NCBI GenBank assembly: GCA_015486095.1
Contig: WFSK01000132.1
Coordinates: 1-12,578, forward strand
From: Thermotogae bacterium
GTDB taxonomy: Bacteria; Thermotogota; Thermotogae; B3-G13
Direction: 5' to 3'
DNA: 12,578 nucleotides
The stretch's first letter is position 1. The number at the start of each line of letters is the position of its first letter. Both the position numbers and the translations under genes were made by a program. The notes under the pieces were generated by a model that was given only the letters and a program-made list of their open reading frames with translations, ran no database searches and was not told where the DNA came from. Positions 1-6,252 of this stretch are shown here, in pieces.

Positions 1-932
1 CCACGAGGTACTAAGCACGTATCCTCAACCTCTGCAACCTGTTTCAATCTAACCGGTATTGGAATCTTACCCTTTAACAGAGAAGAGAAGTTTAAAGAAC
101 CTAAGGAAGGCATCTGAGCACCAGATGGAAGACCTCCCATGCCATTAGAAGCGGATAGAAGACCTCCCAGATTACCAAGACCCTTAACACCAACTATGAG
201 ATTTTTCAGTTCTTCTATGGAGTGAAGCCGTAGGTCGACAGAGACAGGATAAGACAATTTACCTGTCCGTACATCACCTACTGGCCATTTTGCACCATAC
301 ATAGATAAAGCATTAACAACTGTATCGGCACCTAACTTGAACTGTTTCAATCGCTTATTATCCAACAAGACCCTTATAATACGCTGTTCATTACCCATCT
401 CTTCCAGGTTTGCCACACCAGGAACTTTCCTCAGTGCACTTTCTACTATAGGGATCGCCGTCCTAAGGGCATTCTTATCTTCTGAAGAGATACTTAATAT
501 ATACAAAGGTAAGATGGCAGGGTTGAATTGAACTACTATAGGATTAACACCTTGGGGAAGGAGAGAACTGAATGTATCAATGGCTTGTTTTACCTTTGCA
601 GTGGCGTATTCCAGATTAGTTCCCCAATTGAATTCTATCATGATCAGAGAAAAATTTTCGTAAGACATGGAGTTTACAGATTTTATCCCGTTTACCAATT
701 GAATGGCACTCTCTATCTTGTTGGTTACAAGGTCCTCAACCTCTTCAGGAGCAGCTCCCATATATGGCGTAACGATAACTACATACGGCACCTCGATATT
801 CGGTAACAGTTCTTCTCTCATGTTGTGCAAGGCTATTCCACCCAACAATATCACGACAGAAAGCAACATGAAGATGGTTACTGGTCTCCTCGCTGCAAAC
901 CCTGTTATGCCTCTCATAAAACCCTTTCCCAT
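1..932 (-). CDS. RND-family (AcrB/HAE1-type) efflux transporter, N-terminal part
   Basis: This is a partial gene: 310 codons are visible and the rest lies beyond base 1. The frame is open without a stop from the ATG at 930-932. The product opens with a short cytoplasmic stretch (FAARRPVTIF, residues 12-21) and a first membrane helix at about 18-36. A periplasmic porter region follows, with the family-typical EELLPNIEVPYV at 40-51 and GAAPEEVEDLVTNKIE at 59-74. These match the start of proton-driven AcrB/MdtB/SwrC-like exporters, whose full length is normally about 1000 residues. Residues 251-288 form a Gly/Ser/Met-rich stretch just before the conserved VRLKQVAEVE, probably a flexible loop. 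The start is chosen because AGGTGAAGG lies about 10 nt upstream; a second in-frame ATG at 915-917 is possible. The gene begins 40 nt after the tsaC stop, so it is probably the third gene of the GDPD-tsaC operon. The substrate cannot be told; lipid or drug export are both possible. Confidence 0.88.
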   Translation of the reverse strand, partial: MGKGFMRGITGFAARRPVTIFMLLSVVILLGGIALHNMREELLPNIEVPYVVIVTPYMGAAPEEVEDLVTNKIESAIQLVNGIKSVNSMSYENFSLIMIEFNWGTNLEYATAKVKQAIDTFSSLLPQGVNPIVVQFNPAILPLYILSISSEDKNALRTAIPIVESALRKVPGVANLEEMGNEQRIIRVLLDNKRLKQFKLGADTVVNALSMYGAKWPVGDVRTGKLSYPVSVDLRLHSIEELKNLIVGVKGLGNLGGLLSASNGMGGLPSGAQMPSLGSLNFSSLLKGKIPIPVRLKQVAEVEDTCLVPR

Positions 933-972
933 TCGAACACCGCCTTCACCTACATCTGTTACATTTGCTCAT

Positions 973-1581
973 CTATTTTACCACATCACCCCATATTTCG
1001 AACAGTTCTTTTGCCTCCATAGCACCCTTTCTCGTTATATTCAACATTCCGGTAGATAGGTCACATATAGTAGAAGGAGCTTTGTATCTTGTTGGTCCCG
1101 TATCCACGATATAATCTACAGAATTCAATATCTCTATAGGGGCATCTTTTAGATCTGCAGTTGGTGGGGTCCCTGATATGTTAACGCTCGTTGCGAGTAC
1201 TACACCTCCGACGCCGTCTATGATCTTAACAGCGATATCATCGGCAGGGAGTCTGAAGCCTATGGTCCTCAATTTGGGATAAAATGGAGAAGAAGCAGAA
1301 CGAGGTAAGATGATCGTTACCGGACCCGGTAAGACCTTGGTCAAGAATTCTCTCACACGGCTGGAAGGAATATCGGCGTGTTGCCATATGGATTCAAAAG
1401 AAGAGATATGAAGTGTAAGAGGTAAGGCTAAAGAACGTCTTTTCATATCGTATATCCTTTTGATGGCAGCTTCTTCAAAGGGCATTGCTCCAATACCGTA
1501 AACGGTTTCAGTCGGAAAGATAATGACCCCACCATCTCTTAAAACCTTTATTGCTCCTTTGAGTGTATGGTTATTCAGCAT
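973..1581 (-). CDS. tsaC: L-threonylcarbamoyladenylate synthase (YrdC/Sua5 family, single domain)
   Basis: The 202-residue product is a complete YrdC domain without the C-terminal Sua5 extension, so it is the short TsaC/YwlC-like form. The family makes threonylcarbamoyl-AMP from threonine, bicarbonate and ATP in the cytoplasm, the first step of the universal t6A37 tRNA modification. Visible motifs are PTETVYG (23-29), KRRSLALPL (47-55), LPGPVTIIL (84-92), GFRLP (108-112), TSVNISG (131-137) and STI (170-172). Two positions differ from the usual family pattern: the substrate-lid motif KxRPxxxPL has Ser instead of Pro, and the usual TSANxSG has Val instead of Ala. The basic residues of the lid are kept, so activity is likely. 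The ATG overlaps the last 11 nt of the upstream GDPD gene (ATGCTGAATAA contains its stop), which implies translational coupling. YciO-type paralogues are the main alternative. Confidence 0.9.
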   Translation of the reverse strand: MLNNHTLKGAIKVLRDGGVIIFPTETVYGIGAMPFEEAAIKRIYDMKRRSLALPLTLHISSFESIWQHADIPSSRVREFLTKVLPGPVTIILPRSASSPFYPKLRTIGFRLPADDIAVKIIDGVGGVVLATSVNISGTPPTADLKDAPIEILNSVDYIVDTGPTRYKAPSTICDLSTGMLNITRKGAMEAKELFEIWGDVVK

Positions 1582-2323
1582 GCAACCTTAGATGTTTTAC
1601 CATCCTTTCCACTTCATTTGTTATGATTCCATCGATATGAGATGCGATCTCGTCGACATCCTCCTCATCGTCACAAGTCCAAAAGATCACTCTTATTCCC
1701 TTCTTCCTTACATTATCCAGGAATGTCAATATCCTTTCTTTTGGAAACATTTTAAGACTTTGAATAGGCAAATGGAATGAATATGGCTCATATTTCTCGA
1801 GTTTATTCATGATCACATCTTCTTCAAATAAGTCCTTATATTCTTCACTGAACAACACACCCCGTTTGTATTGAGGAGCTATGACTTTAGATACCTCAAT
1901 TGCCTCGAGTATGAAACTCGAAAGGATCACCCGTTCCGGATCCATTCCTTGTAATAAAGCAAGAGCTGGTTTTACTACTGCTACTTCTTTAAACTCCACG
2001 TTTATCCAGGCATGAGGAGGCAATATCTTTAAGACATCTTCAAGGGTGGGAATAGCAGCGAACTCGATGTTTTTACTGTGAATCGCGAAGTTGAACTTTC
2101 TCAATTCTTCTAAGGTGAGGTCTTTAACTTTTCCTTTTCCGTCAGATACTCTTGATATTTCATCGTCATGGATCAGAACAACTTTGTTGTCTTTCGTAAG
2201 TCTGATATCGAATTCTATACCATCTGCTCCATCTGCAAATGCTTTTTCACAAGCTACAAGAGTATTTTCTGGATATTTACCAGCATATCCTGCATGTCCG
2301 AAGATCAATATCCCACTTTTCAT
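1571..2323 (-). CDS. Glycerophosphodiester phosphodiesterase (GDPD family)
   Basis: The 250-residue product is a compact bacterial GDPD TIM barrel with no signal peptide. The family hydrolyses deacylated phospholipid glycerophosphodiesters to glycerol-3-phosphate and an alcohol. Visible landmarks are H10 and PENT (18-21), the metal-site block EFDIRLTKD (37-45), H52 in IHDDE, VEFKE at 109-113, W215 and DGIITNEV (231-238). The catalytic signature is normally His-Arg-Gly; here it reads His-Ala-Gly (10-12), so the Arg is missing while both catalytic His residues remain. I chose the ATG at 2321-2323 because GDPDs usually begin about 8-10 residues before the first His and GGGGGT lies 6-7 nt upstream. 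An in-frame ATG at 2342-2344 would add MRNRGSF and has only a weak, close AGGG. It is the first gene of the leftward operon and overlaps tsaC by 11 nt. Confidence 0.88.
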   Translation of the reverse strand: MKSGILIFGHAGYAGKYPENTLVACEKAFADGADGIEFDIRLTKDNKVVLIHDDEISRVSDGKGKVKDLTLEELRKFNFAIHSKNIEFAAIPTLEDVLKILPPHAWINVEFKEVAVVKPALALLQGMDPERVILSSFILEAIEVSKVIAPQYKRGVLFSEEYKDLFEEDVIMNKLEKYEPYSFHLPIQSLKMFPKERILTFLDNVRKKGIRVIFWTCDDEEDVDEIASHIDGIITNEVERMVKHLRLHAE

Positions 2324-2372
2324 AAACGACCCCCGATTTCTCATCTACCCTAAACTCATTTCAGGTAACTAA

Positions 2373-2400
2373 ATTATATCATATCATCTGCTCATTTTAA
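2373..2400 (-). promoter_or_regulatory. Candidate promoter of the GDPD-tsaC-RND operon
   Basis: On the minus strand there is a perfect TATAAT (2378 to 2373) preceded by TG one base upstream, an extended -10. A TTAAAA -35-like hexamer sits 16 nt upstream (2400 to 2395). Transcription would begin near 2365, giving a leader of roughly 40 nt to the chosen GDPD start. The -35 match is only four of six, so the call rests mainly on the extended -10 and the position. Confidence 0.6.
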
Positions 2401-2596
2401 CGGTGTCCACTAAGTTGACTATAAAAATAATAACGAAGTGTAAAGTGGAGAGGTGAATCTCTATATACTTTCTACCGAGCCACACCTCATTATCTAACAT
2501 AACCCTAAGTTGTTCTCATATAAGTTGTATGTAAAATCGAGGGTAAGTCCATAATATTTCCCCCTAATCCTTTCAAACTGTATGTATTTACCGATA
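2401..2596. other. Divergent intergenic region with recurring TAAGTTG motifs; no gene seen
   Basis: The stretch between the GDPD promoter and the ROK promoter is AT-rich and I see no coding region. TAAGTTGT occurs twice in direct orientation 15 bp apart (2506-2513 and 2521-2528), and a near copy TAAGTTGA lies at 2411-2418. The core TAAGTT recurs closer to the ROK gene inside the inverted repeat at 2597-2635. A weak 6-bp inverted repeat (GAGGTG 2450-2455, CACCTC 2483-2488) is also present. The motif copies may be extra regulator half-sites, but AT-rich sequence produces such matches by chance. Confidence 0.4.
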
Positions 2597-2635
2597 ATAA
2601 GTTATAACAGACCTTGACAGAAACGAGTAACTTAT
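2597..2635. promoter_or_regulatory. Inverted repeat around the ROK gene promoter, candidate operator
   Basis: ATAAGTTA (2597-2604) and its exact reverse complement TAACTTAT (2628-2635) are separated by 23 bp, a centre-to-centre distance of 31 bp or about three helical turns. The -35 hexamer lies between the arms and the right arm abuts the -10 hexamer. This is a natural place for a repressor site and suggests autoregulation by the ROK protein encoded next. The assignment to that protein is inference. Confidence 0.45.
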
Positions 2636-2642
2636 ATATGAT
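2614..2642 (+). promoter_or_regulatory. Sigma-70-type promoter of the ROK repressor and mannoside operon
   Basis: A perfect TTGACA (2614-2619) is followed after exactly 17 bp by TATGAT (2637-2642, five of six matches to TATAAT). Transcription should start near 2649, giving a leader of about 37 nt before the GTG start of the ROK gene. This is the best promoter match in the window and probably drives the whole rightward operon unless the transport genes have a second promoter. Confidence 0.8.
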
Positions 2643-2685
2643 ACTTAGTTAGTATAGTTTACTTATTGTTTTAGAGGAGAATGAT

Positions 2686-3855
2686 GTGCTGGTATTAAAA
2701 CCCGAAGATACACGGATCAAGAATGCGATTACTTTACTTCACATCTTGTTGAAGCAAGATAGTATTTCAAGAGTTGAATTATCAAGAATTACAGGGTTAA
2801 CTAAGACCACTATATCTGCCATTATAAGGGAATTCATTGCTTCGGGAATTGTCGAAGAAACTCCAACGGTTCCAACTGGTAATGTCGGTAAAATCCCGAT
2901 TCCTCTTCGCATCAAGGCAAACGCCGTATATACGATAGGGGCACATCTTGGAAGACAAAGGGTAAAAGCGGTATTGATGGATGCAAGAATGAATGTTATA
3001 TCGAGGAGGAGAGGTTTGTCTCATGAAGGACTTAGACCCAAGGGTGTGATCGAAAAGCTCTTTAAGAGTATAGATAGTATCATAAAGGATGCAAGTAAAA
3101 GGGAGATCATAGTGGGATCCATAGGCATTGGGATCCCGGGCCCTCTTGATGCGAGAACTGGTATAGTAAGGCATCCACCCAAATTCAAGGGATGGAAAGA
3201 TGTTCCACTTGGGGATATCGTGCATGAAAGATATAAATTACCCGTCTGGATAGAAAATGATGCAAACGTTGGAGCACTTGCCGAAAAGTGGCATGGAGGC
3301 GGAAGGAACTTGAAGAACTTCGTGTATGTTCTTGCGAATGAAGGCATAGGAGCTGGGGTTATTATCAACGATGAACTCTATCAAGGGGCACACGATTACG
3401 TTGGTGAAATAGGACACACTTTGCTTTATGATCGTGGGAAGTTTAGATATCTAGAAGATATGGGTGGAGTAGATTGTATAATAAAGCGTTTGAAAGCCCA
3501 AGGGTTTAATGTTAAAAATATCAAGGATATACCGCCTCTTCTCGAAAATGACAATGGGATCGTTAATTCTGTCGTAAAGAAACTCGCTACATGGATCGGT
3601 GCTGCAGTGATCAATACTATACACATTGTAGGACCTGAAACCGTTTTTATAGGTGGTAAGATGGCTGTACTCGGTGATGCATTGATTCAACCGATAAGAG
3701 AAATGGTTTCCCGCTACTTGTTCGGCGATCAAGTGGTGGATGTAAGGCTCTCAGAGATTTCAGAGGACGCTATTGCAATCGGAGCTGCAATTTATGCAAC
3801 TACGAAATATCTCGAAGAAAGGAGCACCGAGCATGTTCACATTAGAGGGAGGTGA
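2686..3855 (+). CDS. ROK-family transcriptional repressor (XylR/NagC/Mlc type)
   Basis: The 389-residue product has an N-terminal winged helix-turn-helix at about 26-58 (SRVELSRITGLTKTTISAI) followed by a ROK sugar-kinase-like domain. The GTG start is placed by AGAGGAG about 7 nt upstream. The sugar-binding region is recognisable: GIGIPGPLD (147-155), ENDANVGALAE (190-200, with the Asp that is catalytic in ROK kinases) and NEGIGAGVIINDELYQGAHDYVGEIGH ending at H244. Two family hallmarks are degenerate. The ATP-site block at 84-90 (IGAHLGR) lacks the usual DxGGT, so kinase activity is unlikely. The zinc motif after H244 lacks the CxCGxxGC cysteines. It is therefore read as a sugar-sensing repressor, most likely controlling the downstream mannoside genes and itself. 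The inducer (mannose, manno-oligosaccharide or a phosphorylated form) is not visible from sequence. The solute-binding protein gene follows after 78 bp with no clear terminator. Confidence 0.92.
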   Translation: MLVLKPEDTRIKNAITLLHILLKQDSISRVELSRITGLTKTTISAIIREFIASGIVEETPTVPTGNVGKIPIPLRIKANAVYTIGAHLGRQRVKAVLMDARMNVISRRRGLSHEGLRPKGVIEKLFKSIDSIIKDASKREIIVGSIGIGIPGPLDARTGIVRHPPKFKGWKDVPLGDIVHERYKLPVWIENDANVGALAEKWHGGGRNLKNFVYVLANEGIGAGVIINDELYQGAHDYVGEIGHTLLYDRGKFRYLEDMGGVDCIIKRLKAQGFNVKNIKDIPPLLENDNGIVNSVVKKLATWIGAAVINTIHIVGPETVFIGGKMAVLGDALIQPIREMVSRYLFGDQVVDVRLSEISEDAIAIGAAIYATTKYLEERSTEHVHIRGR

Positions 3856-3933
3856 GAAGAAGGAAAAAGCGTATAAGAGTTCAGGAATTGGGCTTTTTTG
3901 AGAAGAATTTAACTTCAAAGGAGGGAGAGAAAA

Positions 3934-5247
3934 GTGAGATTGTATGGTAAGGTATTTTTGGTCATCTTGTTGTTGGGGCTATTGAGTATTCTGGTTGCTG
4001 CTAAACCGGTAGAGGTGGTTTTCTGGCATTGTATGTCGAATCCTGTAGATCGTAAGTCGATCGAAGGGGCCGTTGCGAATTTCAATGCAACTCATCCTAA
4101 TATTCATGTCAAGGTCGTTCTCGTTCCGGGATCAGAGACCGATATTACTAAACTCATGACTGCCGTTGCGGCAGGGACAGGTCCAGATGTCTACTACCTA
4201 GATAGATTCACAGTTGCTCAAAGAGCACATTATGGTGTTCTCGAGCCTTTGGATGGCTATCTAACTCAATTGGGTGTGGATATCAAAGCACTAAAAGCAA
4301 AATTCTTCCCATTTGCAGTGAAAGAAGCAACTTATAATGGAAAATTATATGCTTTACCCTGGGATACAGATGCCCGTGTTCTCTATTACAACAAGAAGTT
4401 GTTTAAAAAGGCAGGATTAGATCCGAATAAACCTCCAAGAACGATCGCTGAGTTGGATGAATATGCGGAGAAGCTCACGATAAAGAAGGGTAACAGGATA
4501 ATTCAAATGGGCTTTATCCCATGGAGAGGCCAGGGTTGGCATTACACATGGGGTTGGGCATTTGGAGGTAAGTTCTACGATCCCACCCTTAAGAAATTCA
4601 CCTTTGCAGATGATCCAAAGATCCTCGCTGCTCTCAAATGGGAGAAGACTTATGCCGATAAATATGGTATAAAGAATATCGATGCTTTCTTATCTGCGTA
4701 TACCGCTGGAGGAGGAGGTGGAGCTGCACCAATAGATCCATTCCTTATCGGAAAAGAAGCCATGAGGATTGATGGGAACTGGTTCTTAAGTCAAATCAAG
4801 CAGTTCGCTCCTAAAGGTTTCGAGTGGGGAATGGCTCCGATTCCGTATCCTCCTTATGGTGAGCATAACAGCACCTGGGCTGGAGGCTGGAGTTTGGTTA
4901 TACCCAAAGGTGCCAAGCATCCAAAAGAAGCTGCAGAATTCATGTATTACATGGCTACCAAGGGAGAGGTGAAATATGCGATCGATACTGCACATTTCTC
5001 AGCTCTTATAGAAGGGACGAAGAAAGTCGTTGAAGCAAATCCAGATGAGAAATTGTTTGCAAAGCTATTCCCAACCGCACATTGTAGACCAGTTGTTCCA
5101 GTTGGTGCTCTTCTCTGGGATAAACTTACAGATGCGTGGAATTACGTTCTTTACGGTAAGAAAACTCCCGAGCAAGCATTGAGAGATGCACAGAATGAAG
5201 TTCAAGCAGCACTTGATAAAGCACTGGCAGAAGAAAAATCCAAATGA
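3934..5247 (+). CDS. CUT1-type sugar ABC transporter, extracytoplasmic solute-binding protein
   Basis: The 437-residue product is a family-1 extracellular solute-binding protein of the MalE/UgpB type. It begins with GTG, placed by AAAGGAGGG about 8 nt upstream. A signal peptide covers about residues 1-23 (RLYGK, then a Leu/Val/Ile-rich core, then VAA before KPVEVVFWH). There is no lipobox cysteine, so it is predicted to be processed by signal peptidase I and free in the periplasm rather than lipid-anchored. Typical landmarks are VVFWHCMS (28-35), GTGPDVYYLDRF (81-92), ALPWDTDARVLYYNKKLFKKAGL (140-162), the aromatic patch WRGQGWHYTWGWAF (197-210) and WAGGWSLVIPKGAKHPKEA near 315-333. A five-glycine run at 259-263 probably forms a loop. 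The neighbours (two permeases, two alpha-mannosidases) suggest a ligand of mannose or alpha-manno-oligosaccharides; this is inference from context. Confidence 0.93.
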   Translation: MRLYGKVFLVILLLGLLSILVAAKPVEVVFWHCMSNPVDRKSIEGAVANFNATHPNIHVKVVLVPGSETDITKLMTAVAAGTGPDVYYLDRFTVAQRAHYGVLEPLDGYLTQLGVDIKALKAKFFPFAVKEATYNGKLYALPWDTDARVLYYNKKLFKKAGLDPNKPPRTIAELDEYAEKLTIKKGNRIIQMGFIPWRGQGWHYTWGWAFGGKFYDPTLKKFTFADDPKILAALKWEKTYADKYGIKNIDAFLSAYTAGGGGGAAPIDPFLIGKEAMRIDGNWFLSQIKQFAPKGFEWGMAPIPYPPYGEHNSTWAGGWSLVIPKGAKHPKEAAEFMYYMATKGEVKYAIDTAHFSALIEGTKKVVEANPDEKLFAKLFPTAHCRPVVPVGALLWDKLTDAWNYVLYGKKTPEQALRDAQNEVQAALDKALAEEKSK

Positions 5248-5253
5248 TTTTTG

Positions 5254-5285
5254 AGAGTCTTGCCCACATGTGTGGGCAAGACTCT
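5254..5285 (+). repeat. Strong hairpin between binding-protein and permease genes
   Basis: Perfect 15-base arms, AGAGTCTTGCCCACA (5254-5268) and TGTGGGCAAGACTCT (5271-5285), are separated by 2 nt. In RNA this would fold as a stem of about 13 bp with a small loop. It begins 6 nt after the binding-protein stop codon. It is not followed by a U-tract (GTTATATAATATT follows), so it is unlikely to be an efficient intrinsic terminator. A known role of such structures between binding-protein and permease genes, as in malE-malF of enteric bacteria, is to protect the upstream message from 3' exonucleases and raise binding-protein output; that role is inferred here. Confidence 0.85.
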
Positions 5286-5326
5286 GTTATATAATATTGA
5301 AATATAACAAAAGAAGGAGAAATTTT

Positions 5327-6229
5327 ATGAAAAAAGGTTGGCTTACGAAGAGAAGAAAAGATAACTTAGTAGGAATTTTATTTGCATTACCCTGGTTCAT
5401 TGGTTTTGCCGTCTTTACCGCTTATCCGATTATAGCATCTCTGTTCTTCAGTTTTACCGAGTATCATGTTACTCTTCCTCCAAAATGGGTTGGTTTGGAA
5501 AACTACATAAAGATCTTTAAAGATTACCTTTTCACAAAGAGTTTTTATAATACTTTGTGGTACGCTGCTGGATTAGTACCAATTGGATTAGTTGTAGGCC
5601 TTGTCCTTGCCCTTCTACTTGTTCAACCCCTTAAAGAAAGGTCTTTTTACAGAGGAATGATCTACCTGCCGAGTTTGGTACCTTATTATGCATTTGCCGC
5701 AATAGTACTTTGGTTTTTTAATCCGTATTTCGGTATCGTCAACGGTTTATTATCATATTTGGGAATCAACGGTCCGAACTGGACGAGTAGCGAAAAGTGG
5801 ATCAAGTTTACCATAGTCCTTGCGGCACAATGGGGGGCTGGCACTACTGCTTTGATCTACATGGCTGCCATCAATGATATACCCAAGGAACTGTACGAGG
5901 CGGCTATGATCGATGGGGCTAATAGATGGCAGATGTTCTGGAAGATAACATTCCCTCTTATTTCCCCTGCGACGTTATACTATTTGATCATAGCGACGAT
6001 AGGTGCATTTCAGATATTCGATATGCCTCAAATAATGACAAATGGGACGGGAAATCCTGCTAACTCTTCTTTATCGTATGTCATGTACCTTTATAGACAA
6101 GCTTTTAGATACACGAACATGGGTTTAGCATCTGCTATGGCATGGATCTTATTCTTGATATCCTTAGGTTTGGTAATACTCATCTTCAAGACATCGGCTC
6201 GTTGGGTGTTTTATGGAACGGAACGATAA
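5327..6229 (+). CDS. CUT1 sugar ABC transporter permease, MalF/UgpA-like
   Basis: The 300-residue product is a binding-protein-dependent transport permease of the inner membrane. It has a basic N-terminus (KKGWLTKRRK), a first helix at about 14-43, and further hydrophobic segments near 76-100, 113-133, 160-182, 216-236 and 266-287, i.e. about six helices. The EAA loop that docks on the ABC ATPase is EAAMIDGANRWQMFWKITFP (191-210), with the conserved Gly. I chose the ATG at 5327 because AAGGAGA lies 6 nt upstream and the product then starts like its family. An in-frame ATG at 5270 lies inside the preceding hairpin and would add a non-homologous leader. It pairs with the next gene to form the heterodimeric channel. 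The gap to that gene is 23 nt. Confidence 0.92.
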   Translation: MKKGWLTKRRKDNLVGILFALPWFIGFAVFTAYPIIASLFFSFTEYHVTLPPKWVGLENYIKIFKDYLFTKSFYNTLWYAAGLVPIGLVVGLVLALLLVQPLKERSFYRGMIYLPSLVPYYAFAAIVLWFFNPYFGIVNGLLSYLGINGPNWTSSEKWIKFTIVLAAQWGAGTTALIYMAAINDIPKELYEAAMIDGANRWQMFWKITFPLISPATLYYLIIATIGAFQIFDMPQIMTNGTGNPANSSLSYVMYLYRQAFRYTNMGLASAMAWILFLISLGLVILIFKTSARWVFYGTER

Positions 6230-6252
6230 ATCGAAGAGAGGAGTTATATACG

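Noticed and set aside
337..1059. Several plus-strand open frames of 60-120 codons opposite the RND and tsaC genes
   Set aside because: They are antisense to clear protein families, overlap each other and show no family resemblance or ribosome sites.
3856..3933. Separate promoter or terminator between the ROK and binding-protein genes (TTTTTT at about 3894-3899)
   Set aside because: No stable stem precedes the T-run and no -35/-10 pair of convincing quality was found; co-transcription is simpler.
5270..5326. In-frame upstream ATG extending the first permease to 319 residues
   Set aside because: It lies inside the hairpin, has no ribosome site and adds a non-homologous leader; the ATG at 5327 has AAGGAGA 6 nt upstream.
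6142..6252. In-frame upstream ATG extending the second permease to 318 residues
   Set aside because: It overlaps the first permease by 88 nt; the ATG at 6253 has a good ribosome site and gives the usual family length.
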